Shown here: positions 34,283 to 42,766 of the stretch, in pieces | How the letters are laid out: every line of letters begins with the position of its first letter | How positions within the stretch are numbered: the stretch's first letter is position 1 | Source of the DNA: Candidatus Poribacteria bacterium | GTDB lineage: Bacteria > Poribacteria > WGA-4E > WGA-3G | Direction of reading: 5' to 3' | Assembly: GCA_958295945.1 (NCBI GenBank) | Contig: OY282386.1 | Span: 1,813,371-1,877,370, forward strand | DNA: 64,000 nucleotides | The notes under the pieces: model-generated | What the model saw: the letters and a program-made list of their open reading frames with translations, nothing else | Told to the model about the DNA's origin: nothing | Databases searched by the model: none | Translations under genes and position numbers: made by a program

Positions 34283-34607
34283 AACATCACTACCTGAAAT
34301 ATCGCCACAGGAACTAAAACAGAAACTTGATGAAAACAACTCGGTGATTCTGCTGGATGTGCGTGAACAGAGCGAATACGACATCGTGCACCTTGAAGAT
34401 GCACAGTTAATCCCGCTCAATACGCTGCCACAACATATAGACAGTCTTCCATCTGATCAAGAGATTGTTGTCTACTGTCATCATGGACAACGTAGTCTCT
34501 ATGCTACTGCTTACTTGCACCAAAATGGATATACTAATGCGAAGAACCTGATTGGTGGAATTGACCAATGGGCAACTGAAATTGACACAACATTAAGGAG
34601 ATATTAA
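34272..34607 (+). CDS. Rhodanese-like sulfurtransferase
   Basis: A 111-residue single-domain rhodanese: ISPQELKQKLDENNSVILLDVRE, YDIVHLEDAQLIPL and the active-site loop VVYCHHGQRSLYA with the persulfide cysteine, ending in LIGGIDQW. It could handle sulfur in the Fe-S or cofactor pathway. ATG 34272 overlaps the previous gene by 11 bp, suggesting coupling. Confidence 0.92.
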   Translation: MQTRTSLPEISPQELKQKLDENNSVILLDVREQSEYDIVHLEDAQLIPLNTLPQHIDSLPSDQEIVVYCHHGQRSLYATAYLHQNGYTNAKNLIGGIDQWATEIDTTLRRY

Positions 34608-34611
34608 TAAT

Positions 34612-34803
34612 ATGCTTGTAGAATTTGAGAACCGTTCTGGTGAAATGGAACAAGCCGAAATGGAAATTGACGAACCTTGTCCAACCTGTTGTGGCATGCT
34701 TTTTCCCGTTGTGGAATCTAAGCCAGAAAGTGGATACCGATGCAGTAGCTGCGGACTCGTCTTCAAACCTGTAGAGGAAAATACAGAAGCAGTCTCAAAT
34801 TAA
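34612..34803 (+). CDS. Small zinc-ribbon protein
   Basis: A 63-residue protein with CPTCC and CSSCG knuckles, a rubredoxin/zinc-ribbon pattern. It is the last gene of the Fe-S island, 5 bp after the rhodanese stop. Function unknown; it may be a metal- or Fe-S-binding accessory. Confidence 0.75.
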   Translation: MLVEFENRSGEMEQAEMEIDEPCPTCCGMLFPVVESKPESGYRCSSCGLVFKPVEENTEAVSN

Positions 34804-34824
34804 ACCGAATTTACACAGCTTTAT

Positions 34825-35913
34825 CTATTCTATCTCTCGGAAATTTGGAACTTCCATTGGGGCACCCCCGCTTGCTATAGATTGTTCCGAAACCAGTCCC
34901 GGCACAGTGTAATCCATGGCAGTATAAACATCAATCGGTGGTTGTGTCCCATTCAAAATACAATCAACAAAATCGCGCACCTTAAAATACTCACCGAGGT
35001 CACCTACTTCTTGTGCTTCTGTAGGAGGGTTTATCCAACGTTCAGGTAAGAGATCGTCAAATTGGGATAATGGTCTCCACTGTTCGCTTATTCCGAACTC
35101 ACTTAGCCATATCTTTGGTGCAGCACCCAACCCACGTGAACTCTCATAACAGCCTTTTGTGCCTTGTAGACTGAAATAGGAATTGGCAGGACGATTAGAG
35201 AGCATGTCAATCCGAATCTTGATTAATCCGCCGCTTTCCGTTTTACACAACATCATGACTGTATCTTCCATCGCATGTTCAGGATCTGTATTAACGCCAG
35301 TACCCAAGCAGCAAACACTCACAACCCGCTCACCAAACCACTGCAGCACGGGACCAAGACTGTGTGTCGCATAGTTGCACCGATTTATCCCTACCTGCCA
35401 ATAGTAACGCCATGTTGGATTGCCACTTTCATCGTGATGAAGTGTTTTGATGTTATGCAAATACTCTCCCTCACCAAAATATAAATCTCCAAACAATCCT
35501 TTTTCCACCATATTGCGTATGAGTACATTGTGTTTGGAATAACATGTGTTTTCTGCCATTGTCCACTTTGCAGATGACTTTCGGACTGCCCTAACAAGGT
35601 CATAACATTCTTCCAACTTGACAGCGGCAGTAACCTCACTGATGACATGTTTTCCCGCATCTAATGCTTCTATTGATTGCGGAACATGTAGATTTTCAGG
35701 TGTGGCAAGGACTACAAGGTCAACTGCATCCAACATTTCTGTGTAATCTGTGAATTGATGTGGGACATTGAACCTTTCGGCAAGGTTCTGAAGCGAAGCC
35801 TCATTGATGTCGCAAATAGCGACGACATCTGCTTCGGCTATTGTATCAAATTGGCGAAAGTATGAACTTCCTCTGTTTGCGCCGACAATTCCCACTTTAA
35901 GTTTATTTGCCAT
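34825..35913 (-). CDS. Gfo/Idh/MocA family oxidoreductase
   Basis: A 362-residue NAD(P)-dependent dehydrogenase: VGIVGANRGSS is the nucleotide-binding start, LATPENLHV and GKHVISEVTAAV the E-K-P-equivalent segment (here S-E-V-T in place of E-K-P), and HSLGPVLQWFGERV the substrate side with catalytic histidine. Family members oxidise sugars, inositols and related compounds. The absence of the usual EKP lysine in HVISEVTAA is a notable change. AGGAGG before ATG 35913 sets the start. It is convergent with the Fe-S island. Confidence 0.9.
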   Translation of the reverse strand: MANKLKVGIVGANRGSSYFRQFDTIAEADVVAICDINEASLQNLAERFNVPHQFTDYTEMLDAVDLVVLATPENLHVPQSIEALDAGKHVISEVTAAVKLEECYDLVRAVRKSSAKWTMAENTCYSKHNVLIRNMVEKGLFGDLYFGEGEYLHNIKTLHHDESGNPTWRYYWQVGINRCNYATHSLGPVLQWFGERVVSVCCLGTGVNTDPEHAMEDTVMMLCKTESGGLIKIRIDMLSNRPANSYFSLQGTKGCYESSRGLGAAPKIWLSEFGISEQWRPLSQFDDLLPERWINPPTEAQEVGDLGEYFKVRDFVDCILNGTQPPIDVYTAMDYTVPGLVSEQSIASGGAPMEVPNFREIE

Positions 35914-36014
35914 GTATGATCCTCCTAATAGGCAATAGCATATCACATCGTCAAGAAAATATCAGCCATGTTCCATGCATAAGTTTGGTGAGATGATATT
36001 ACCATGCACTCTTG

Positions 36015-36043
36015 TTGAAATCTGAAGTCAGACGGTGTATAAT
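36015..36043 (+). promoter_or_regulatory. Sigma-70-type promoter for the sugar-phosphate transferase gene
   Basis: TTGAAA (36015-36020) and TATAAT (36038-36043) with a 17-bp spacer, 62 bp before ATG 36106. Confidence 0.75.
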
Positions 36044-36105
36044 AATAAAGCATTCAACGACATTCAAATAGGTAGGTTTGCGGATTTCCTACATGAGAAA
36101 AAGGC

Positions 36106-37518
36106 ATGAGTAAAAAGACACTTGACCATCTATTAATTGCCCTCACAGTCCTATGCGATCTATGTTTCATTGCAACTGCAATTGTTATCGCATATTGGGT
36201 GCGTTTCGAATCTGGATGGCTTGACGCATTGGCATTACATCAAGGTGGCACCCCGCCTTTCAATGACTATCTCCGCCTAATCCCAGTGACAGCGATAATC
36301 TGGTTATTGATATTGAAAGGGTTTAAGTTATACCTTCCAGATGAATATGCTAAATCGTCTATATTTTGGAATCTGTGTAAAGCCTCTGTTATTGCCTTAA
36401 TCGGCACGTTAGCCGCACTCTTTTTTGTATATCACAATGTTGCATATTCCCGCTGGGTAATGCTTCTTGCCACAGGCTTTAACCTTGTTTTCCTATTGAT
36501 TTGTCGTCTTGTATTTCACCGATTTCGTCAGGCAATCCAAGCACAAGGTGTCGGTATTGGTCGTGTTGCACTTGTTGGTTATGATGAACGTAGTATGCAA
36601 TTTATCAGCACTTTGAATTCCAAATCAAACAGTGGACACAAATTAGTTGGGTTGATTGATGGTGAAGAAGACACAGATATATCTCATACCGAAAGTTCAG
36701 ATGTAGAGCTACTTGGTAATTGCGATGAGATACTTGAGATAGTGCAAAAACACCGTCTCGATATTCTATTTATTACATCTCCAGTAGTTGCAAATCATAC
36801 AATCTTGCATATCCTTCATGTATGTGAAGGAATTCCTATTCAGATATATGTTCTACCTGAACTTTCGGAATTCATCAAGGGTGGATCAGCGGTAACTGAC
36901 TTTGAAGGATTACCTGTACTTGAACTGCGTGACACACCGATGCAAGGGGTAAGTGGAATCATAAAACGTTTGATAGATATTGTGTTTAGTCTGTTTGCTT
37001 TGATAGCATTAAGTCCTCTGATGCTAATAATCGCTGTAGCTATACGGCTGGATTCTCCCGGTAAAGCATTTTTTACACAAGAACGTGTCAGTAGAGCGGG
37101 TAAACGGTTTGACATCTATAAATTCCGATCTATGCATGCAGATGCAGAATATGAGGTCGGACATGTGTGGGCAAAAACTGATGATCCACGTCAGACTAAT
37201 CTTGGCAGGTTTCTGAGGCGTTGGAGTTTGGACGAATTACCTCAATTTCTAAATGTTCTCAAGGGTGATATGAGTCTCGTCGGACCACGTCCAGAGATGT
37301 CTGGTTTAATTGATACGTTCCAAGACACAATACCACACTACCTTGCGCGACAGCGCGTAAAATCTGGAATGACAGGTTGGGCACAAGTTAATGGATTGCG
37401 CGGAAATACGCCGCTTGAAGATCGGGTGAACTATGATCGGTACTATATTGAAAACTGGACAATCGGTTTGGATATAAAGATCATCTTGAGAACGGTATTG
37501 GCAATCATAAAAGGTTAG
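36106..37518 (+). CDS. Undecaprenyl-phosphate sugar phosphotransferase (WcaJ/PglC-like polyprenol transferase)
   Basis: A 470-residue protein. Five hydrophobic segments occur in residues 8-150, a CoA-binding-like Rossmann domain (GRVALVGYDERSMQFI, 150-275) follows, then the catalytic PglC-like domain from RLIDIVFSLFAL: FFTQERVSRAGKRFDIYKFRSM, RRWSLDELPQFLNVLKGDMS and LVGPRPE are the family signatures. It attaches the first sugar-1-phosphate to undecaprenyl phosphate to start exopolysaccharide or O-antigen synthesis. No glycosyltransferase cluster follows; it stands alone, except that a GT4 gene lies 17 kb away. Confidence 0.95.
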   Translation: MSKKTLDHLLIALTVLCDLCFIATAIVIAYWVRFESGWLDALALHQGGTPPFNDYLRLIPVTAIIWLLILKGFKLYLPDEYAKSSIFWNLCKASVIALIGTLAALFFVYHNVAYSRWVMLLATGFNLVFLLICRLVFHRFRQAIQAQGVGIGRVALVGYDERSMQFISTLNSKSNSGHKLVGLIDGEEDTDISHTESSDVELLGNCDEILEIVQKHRLDILFITSPVVANHTILHILHVCEGIPIQIYVLPELSEFIKGGSAVTDFEGLPVLELRDTPMQGVSGIIKRLIDIVFSLFALIALSPLMLIIAVAIRLDSPGKAFFTQERVSRAGKRFDIYKFRSMHADAEYEVGHVWAKTDDPRQTNLGRFLRRWSLDELPQFLNVLKGDMSLVGPRPEMSGLIDTFQDTIPHYLARQRVKSGMTGWAQVNGLRGNTPLEDRVNYDRYYIENWTIGLDIKIILRTVLAIIKG

Positions 37519-37694
37519 TTGTCTCCACGGGTTGTTGAACAAGAACACAATTGTCAATCTAAAGGATTAATATTGATGATGAATATGGATAAGGTATTTT
37601 TGGATATTTAATGCTACAAATCAGGTTAATTTGGGATTAGAAATCTTTTTCAAATATGAATAGGTAATTACATCCAAGTTCCCAACGTTCTTTT

Positions 37695-37778
37695 TTAATG
37701 AGTTTCCATAAGCACCGTAACACAAATAACTGTTATTAAAATAAGCGACATGAGCGTATAATCTACTATTCTTTTCAC
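37695..37778 (-). CDS. 27-residue single-helix membrane protein
   Basis: The start is GTG 37778, preceded by GAGGAGG (an excellent ribosome binding site that also encodes the last residues of the gene upstream) and overlapping its stop as GTGA. The product is MKRIVDYTL followed by a hydrophobic helix (MSLILITVICVTVLM) and METH. Tight coupling and the strong binding site argue for translation. It would be the third member of a minus-strand operon with the paralogues at 37775 and 38388. It is too small for usual gene finders. The rest of 37519-37694 holds nothing obvious. Confidence 0.62.
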   Translation of the reverse strand: MKRIVDYTLMSLILITVICVTVLMETH

Positions 37779-38368
37779 GGGTTTACCTCCTCAGGTTTTT
37801 GTAAATTGAGAAATTTATAGGGATCAATCCCTCCTTCTTCAAAACTTAACACGTTTAAATCGTCAGGAATATCATCCTTTGTAAAGGAAAAATCATTTGT
37901 CCTATTTTTCCGGACTTTACCTACTTTTTCCTTAATGATCGCGCTCAGACGGTCACCGGGATCATTTTCGGCGAGCATGTCGTAAGCGTATCCTCCATCG
38001 GGTTCGAGTCTTTCCCATTTTATATAAACAGTATCTGGGTATAATGGAAAAACCATTCCGTCAAGCGTCTTGCAACGTAATGGATCTTTTCCTTGTGAAA
38101 TAAGTTTTATATAAACGCGCCTTTCAAGTTCTTCTTCTAAACTATCACACGGCCATATTTCACGGTTTTTCCACTTCGCAGGTAATGGTGGATAGGGACC
38201 GAGACCATAAGGAGAAAAATCTTTTCCTATATACTTTGTAATCCGCTTCTGTTCTCCTAACGAATTAAAGATTTGTCCCTTATCGTAACTATACCACCAG
38301 AGGAAAAGACAGAATCCAATGGTAATTCCTATTAGTAAAATAAAAAGCCTTAACATCCATTTTTTCAT
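37775..38368 (-). CDS. Membrane-anchored protein, paralogue of the next gene, unknown family
   Basis: A 197-residue protein with one N-terminal transmembrane helix (LRLFILLIGITIGFCLFLWW) and an outside domain. It shares with the 38388 product the plan SPxGxGPYPxxPxxW, WPC, RVxIKLIxQG, G-x-V-x-P, VYxxW and GIDPYxFL at its C terminus, so the two arose by duplication. No known family is recognised. It starts 19 bp after the paralogue and overlaps the 27-residue gene at its end. It lies at a place with a conserved cysteine (WPC) that could pair or be modified. Confidence 0.72.
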   Translation of the reverse strand: MKKWMLRLFILLIGITIGFCLFLWWYSYDKGQIFNSLGEQKRITKYIGKDFSPYGLGPYPPLPAKWKNREIWPCDSLEEELERRVYIKLISQGKDPLRCKTLDGMVFPLYPDTVYIKWERLEPDGGYAYDMLAENDPGDRLSAIIKEKVGKVRKNRTNDFSFTKDDIPDDLNVLSFEEGGIDPYKFLNLQKPEEVNP

Positions 38369-38387
38369 GAATACATCACCGTTACGG

Positions 38388-39146
38388 CTATAACCCTAAA
38401 AATTGGTAGGGGTCAATCCCCGCTTCATCATAATTAACCAATTCAATGTCGTTAGGGGTATCTGCCTCGGTAAAGGGGATGTCTTGGTCTTCCAATGTTT
38501 CAACAAGTTCAGTCAAACGTTGGGCATCAGGAGGGTATCCGGTAATGAGTGAAATATACCTCTCTCCATCTGATGTTTCCGACCATTGCACATACACAAT
38601 TCCTTCAATATTCGGATAGACTAAACCTTTGCTCATGGTACTACCAGCAACGTTTATGCCTTGTTCTATGAGTTTTATCTCAACTCGCTGCATCAGTTCA
38701 AACCGTTCATTCTCACAAGGCCAATATTTATAACCTTGTGGCCAACTATCCGGTATCTGCGGGTAGGGTCCAAAACCAAACGGAGAGACAACCGTTGGGT
38801 CATCAGTAGTTTTTGAAACTGCTGATGCCGTATCTTTGACATTGTCCTTATCCTCCGATTGAATTTTAGATTCGCTATTAGGAAGAATATTTTCTTTTTT
38901 CGTTGAGTCTTGGTCACCGGAAAAAGTATCTTTACGCGTGGTATCTTCCTGATCTGTGTTGGCAGATAGTTTCACTACCGACTTTTTCTCAGCTTCCAAC
39001 TGAGCAAGGAATGCATTATGTGCTTCTATTTCTTGTTGCATCTTTGCCATATCATTTTGGTACCAGAGGAAGCATCCGATGCAGCTGATAACACACAATA
39101 TGAAAGCACCAAGAAACCACTTGTTAACTAAGACATCCTGATACAT
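38388..39146 (-). CDS. Membrane-anchored protein with linker, paralogue of 37775, unknown family
   Basis: A 252-residue protein: one transmembrane helix (FLGAFILCVISCIGCFLWYQ), a short coiled coil (MQQEIEAHNAFLAQLEAEKK), a low-complexity Ser/Asp/Lys linker (about 75-135), then the domain shared with the gene after it (SPFGFGPYPQIPDSW...WPCENE...AGIDPYQFLGL). Start ATG 39146 is used since GAGGGA lies at the right distance; the open frame goes up to 39227. The linker suggests reach across the periplasm. No function can be assigned. Confidence 0.75.
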   Translation of the reverse strand: MYQDVLVNKWFLGAFILCVISCIGCFLWYQNDMAKMQQEIEAHNAFLAQLEAEKKSVVKLSANTDQEDTTRKDTFSGDQDSTKKENILPNSESKIQSEDKDNVKDTASAVSKTTDDPTVVSPFGFGPYPQIPDSWPQGYKYWPCENERFELMQRVEIKLIEQGINVAGSTMSKGLVYPNIEGIVYVQWSETSDGERYISLITGYPPDAQRLTELVETLEDQDIPFTEADTPNDIELVNYDEAGIDPYQFLGL

Positions 39147-39822
39147 TTGTCTATCCCTCATCAAATTTGTTAATAAAATCCATCTTCTATCATCGTGCAT
39201 TTCGCACGGATTGAGTAGAAGTAACACACATCAAATTGTCCTCAATTGCTTTACGCATTCGTTATGAACAATTCAATGCAACAAGAAAGCCGCGACGAAA
39301 TATTTCGGGCGAGCACAAAAACATCGCAGATTTTCATTCCTATGATGAGACTTTGTTCTGTAAAATTAACGAATGTGAAGTCGTTAGAACGAGTTGAGTT
39401 GAGTGTCAAATAATAACTAATAGTTAAATTGAAGCACGTCACGGACACTTGGCGTGTGCGTTTTCTGGAACTGATTGTAGTGTTCAAACACTGCTTATGC
39501 ATCTCAAATCTCCACATTCAGAATATACGATTTTAACGATTTTAAGTATTGTAACCGAAATTGCATTTAATGTCAAATTATTTTCAAAAAAATTCGAAAA
39601 ATGTTTAAGAATATCAGATTTTCACAAAAAATATACGTACAAAAGTTCACACTTTGTCAAGGCAGCACTCACATATTCCTTTAGAGAAGGTGTCATACCA
39701 AATTAACGTGATTATTATTTTTTTGATAAAGCCAGCATTGCAAGGCACCAAATCAACGGTGTGAATGCATTGTGGCATTCCCCGGAGACCTCGCGCTACA
39801 AATCGGGTTAATTTGGTGTCAT
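39147..39822. other. Intergenic region without genes
   Basis: About 680 bp, AT-rich in 39250-39720, without a supported gene. Around 39746-39800 lies a repeat-like passage (AAGGCACC..., TTCCCCGGAGACCTCGCGCTACA) in the style of the GC-rich intergenic palindromes, next to the end of the esterase gene. Confidence 0.4.
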
Positions 39823-40893
39823 TTACGACACATCCTTCTCTTGAGTTGGCACTATAAGGTTATTGTGAAAAAAGCGACGAACAAAGTTCCATGCCGCTGC
39901 CTTGTAATACCGATGTCCACCATCACCAATGTATAACTCACATTGATCTTCAACACCTGCGACGGTGTATATTTCTTTCAGTTTTTCATAAGCGAAATTG
40001 ACATGATCAATTGGAAAAATAGGATCATCTCGTCCAGCGATGGCACAGAACGGACGCGGTGCGATTAAACCAGCAACATCATACATCTCACCCAATCGCA
40101 TGACACCCGGAACATAGTTACAATCACAATGCCGAATAGTACCGATGCTCCCTTCAAACGTGCAATAGTAGCAACTGGGAACTGCAGCTGCAATTCGTGT
40201 CTCACAGGCAGCTGCAAAGAGCGATACAGTACCTCCACCAGAATTGCCAGTTATAGCTATTCTTTCAGCATCTATAGGTAGATTTTCTATTCCCCAATCA
40301 ATGAGTCGTGACATATCCCACACCCTTTCTCCAATTGGGGTTCGACCGACCAGTATACTATGGACTAATTGATGTCGGCAGGAATGTGTAGCATTATTAT
40401 TTTTGTCCGCATCTGTTCGTGTTTCACCGAATGCGCGTGTTGTCGGTGCAATTGCGATGTAACCTTCCTCAGCAGCAGCTTGCCGTGCAATGTCACGTTC
40501 ACCTTCAATCATCTCCGTTTCCTCTTTTTCAGAGTGAGCGATTCCTGCGTAGATGTGGGGGTGGTTATGTCCGTGAGGTGTAAGGATTAGCGGGATATTC
40601 CCTTCAATTGTTTTAGGTTTCAGGAGATAAAATGGTAACGGAACTGTCGGTTCCACCCACAGATACCAACTTTCTCGAAAGTGGTTATCCATATCTAAAA
40701 CATCCAGTTGCTCGGCTTTTGGAACATACCCGGCAAGATCAGATTCCATGTTGTCTAAGCCGAGGATATTGCGGAGTTCAGGACGAAAGTTTGCCTGCCA
40801 CGCGGTTATACCTTCGGGTGTAGTTTCATTGAATTCATACTTTCTTGGAACAGTATCATATAGTGTTTCAAAATGTTTGTCAGCGTTATACAT
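39823..40893 (-). CDS. Alpha/beta hydrolase, acetyl-xylan-esterase/dienelactone-hydrolase-like
   Basis: A 356-residue hydrolase. LILTPHGHNH holds the oxyanion strand, IAITGNSGGGTVSLF the nucleophile serine (G-N-S-G-G), IAGRDDPIFP the aspartate and YIGDGGHRYY the histidine. The extra N-terminal part and length fit the large esterase group that removes acetyl groups from plant or algal polysaccharides. No signal peptide is seen. ATG 40893 is chosen for the GAGG upstream; the longer GTG start contains that site. Esterase activity is inferred. Confidence 0.85.
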   Translation of the reverse strand: MYNADKHFETLYDTVPRKYEFNETTPEGITAWQANFRPELRNILGLDNMESDLAGYVPKAEQLDVLDMDNHFRESWYLWVEPTVPLPFYLLKPKTIEGNIPLILTPHGHNHPHIYAGIAHSEKEETEMIEGERDIARQAAAEEGYIAIAPTTRAFGETRTDADKNNNATHSCRHQLVHSILVGRTPIGERVWDMSRLIDWGIENLPIDAERIAITGNSGGGTVSLFAAACETRIAAAVPSCYYCTFEGSIGTIRHCDCNYVPGVMRLGEMYDVAGLIAPRPFCAIAGRDDPIFPIDHVNFAYEKLKEIYTVAGVEDQCELYIGDGGHRYYKAAAWNFVRRFFHNNLIVPTQEKDVS

Positions 40894-41073
40894 TGCAGTT
40901 TCCTCTTCCACGGATAAGGTAAAATATATAAGATTGATTGTGTGTGATGTTTTAGATTATATCTTATTCTCTATTTCATGTGGTGGTTTTTCTGTTTACA
41001 GATAGGCATTTCATTGGACATATAATACAGTCTCATGTTATTATGTAAAGAACTGATGAAGGAGGTGACCAAA

Positions 41074-41934
41074 ATGATAAAATCAGTAACTTTTCATGGC
41101 TTGATCATTTTTCTACTTTTAACGACATTTTCAATTCTACCTGCATATTCGGTTGACGTAACTGTTGGTTTGTTGGCAGGCAGTAATGACCTTGGTGAAG
41201 TGGAGGAAGCAGCCTACAATTGGGCTGATGATAATTATCCAGCGACAATCCTTGTTGCAGGCAATGGTGGTACATTCGAAAGCATTGGAGGCGGTGCGGA
41301 CAAATTAGATCAATATGCTGTGTTATGGTTGTTCTACACTGAAACGAATCAGTTGCCGGGTCCATTTGGTGCAGATGCAACCAAAAAGGCAATACTTGAT
41401 TATGTAGAGTCTGGTGGTGGTTTATTCCTCTCTGCCCTTGGCCTCCGCTATGTTATGGATATGGGTGTTGATAATGGTGGAAATGCCCGCGTATTTCAAC
41501 CCCTGGGTAAAGGACCGCCTGAGATTGGCGTTATGCCAACAGAGGAAGCCAAAAATCATCCTGTCTTTAAAGGATTTGATACTGCCAAACCGATTTTTCT
41601 CACAAGTATGGATCAAGCGGGTTTCACAGCAGATTTTATTAATTTCAAAGCAAAGCCACCTGCAGGCAAGATACTCGGTACTAAAACGCGTGGCGGTGGT
41701 GCTGGTGCCGGTGAACGTCCATTTGTTGAATATGATGTTGAGAATGGTAAAATCATCACACTTGGACACCATAATGGTGTATATACTGATACGAAGTCTC
41801 CAGAGAGCGATAATTTGAGAATGTTGACGACAAACGTCCTCAATTACCTTGGTGAGAATTCCACATTCTTTGCTGTTGATCCTAACGGGAAACTTGCAAC
41901 GGCTTGGGGAACCATAAAGTCAGCATTGAAATGA
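41074..41934 (+). CDS. Secreted ThuA/amidotransferase-like protein with C-terminal GKL-W tag
   Basis: A 286-residue exported protein: signal peptide (MIKSVTFHGLIIFLLLTTFS, cut near PAYS), then a flavodoxin-like fold (VTVGLLAGSNDLGEVEEAA, GGTFESIGGGADKLDQYAVL, AILDYVESGGGLFLSALGLR) resembling ThuA/class I glutamine-amidotransferase-like domains but without a visible catalytic cysteine. It ends in VDPNGKLATAWGTIK, the C-terminal motif shared with 17585 and 57513. An extremely strong ribosome binding site (AAGGAGGTGA) precedes ATG 41074; high expression is probable. A terminator follows at 41960. Confidence 0.78.
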   Translation: MIKSVTFHGLIIFLLLTTFSILPAYSVDVTVGLLAGSNDLGEVEEAAYNWADDNYPATILVAGNGGTFESIGGGADKLDQYAVLWLFYTETNQLPGPFGADATKKAILDYVESGGGLFLSALGLRYVMDMGVDNGGNARVFQPLGKGPPEIGVMPTEEAKNHPVFKGFDTAKPIFLTSMDQAGFTADFINFKAKPPAGKILGTKTRGGGAGAGERPFVEYDVENGKIITLGHHNGVYTDTKSPESDNLRMLTTNVLNYLGENSTFFAVDPNGKLATAWGTIKSALK

Positions 41935-41959
41935 GTTTCTACTATAATGCATGCGTTTG

Positions 41960-41993
41960 AAACCCATAACATCATACTGTTATGGGTTTTCTA
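41960..41993 (+). terminator. Rho-independent terminator
   Basis: AAACCCATAAC / GTTATGGGTTT, a perfect 11-bp stem with loop ATCATACT, followed by TCTATT. It lies 26 bp after the stop of the secreted protein at 41074-41934. Confidence 0.85.
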
Positions 41994-42024
41994 TTCTGCA
42001 GACAATGATATTGACATTACTATC

Positions 42025-42315
42025 TTACAAAATAGGATCATTTTCAATCTTTTTTGTAACTGAAGTGTTAAAAGGATTGAGTGTAGAATGGTGCAAAACC
42101 CAATATGCTACTGCAACAAACACACCGCCCATTAGAGTTCCGAATAGCCACATCGCAGGATTCACCAGAATCGTTGGTCTTACGGTTCTTCTCAAACGCA
42201 AGGCATCACTATAGACTGCAAATGCAAAAACCACGCGTACCAGGACAGTGAGTAAAGCAATAACAGATGTCCAGAATATAATTATATGGTTTGGAACAAA
42301 ATCCAGATTGATCAT
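42025..42315 (-). CDS. Small two-helix membrane protein
   Basis: A 96-residue protein with hydrophobic segments at IIIFWTSVIALLTVLVRVVF (about 11-30) and AMWLFGTLMGGVFVAVAYWV (about 54-73), joined by a basic loop (DALRLRRTV). GAGGAATT is placed well before the ATG. No known family. It is convergent with the gene before it and may be a small cytoplasmic-membrane protein of the DUF-type transporter helper kind. Confidence 0.68.
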   Translation of the reverse strand: MINLDFVPNHIIIFWTSVIALLTVLVRVVFAFAVYSDALRLRRTVRPTILVNPAMWLFGTLMGGVFVAVAYWVLHHSTLNPFNTSVTKKIENDPIL

Positions 42316-42688
42316 TTTAATTCCTCTAAATTATGATTATTGTCTGTTTCATGATACTATGTGAGTCTTATTGAATGTTGTGTATATTCTCATAGTATAA
42401 TACTATAGTTTGGACAGTTTTTTATAGACTTGAATAATAGTCTATACAAGGAGAATCACAGTCATCCTACCTATTTCTTCAATGATACATACACCTGTCG
42501 CCCCGCTGGGGCTGCTCATTTTGATATTCTAACACTTTTGTCAAGTTATTATCCTATTGAAAACTCACATAATATTGAAAATGCTAGAAATATCAGTATG
42601 CAACCGAGAGAAATTGTCCAAACTACATTAGTATAATAGATTATTGTTCTTTGGACAATGTTTGTCTGAAGGTAGAATTCAATAACAT
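42316..42688. other. Intergenic region without genes
   Basis: About 370 bp. A short palindrome (GTCGCCCCGCTGGGGCTGC) is at 42497-42515. No supported coding region. Confidence 0.4.
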
Positions 42689-42717
42689 TTGACACTGTCT
42701 TGTTCATTTGATAATAT
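42689..42717 (+). promoter_or_regulatory. Sigma-70-type promoter for the M24 peptidase gene
   Basis: Consensus TTGACA (42689-42694) and TAATAT (42712-42717), 17 bp apart, 49 bp before the ATG at 42767. Confidence 0.75.
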
Positions 42718-42766
42718 ACATATACGAGGTTTCAACACGATTTTTTCTTCAGCGGAATGACATAAT

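Noticed and set aside
39251-39517. 88-codon minus-strand frame in the gap after the paralogue operon
   Set aside because: No ribosome binding site and no recognisable sequence; composition like the surrounding AT-rich DNA.
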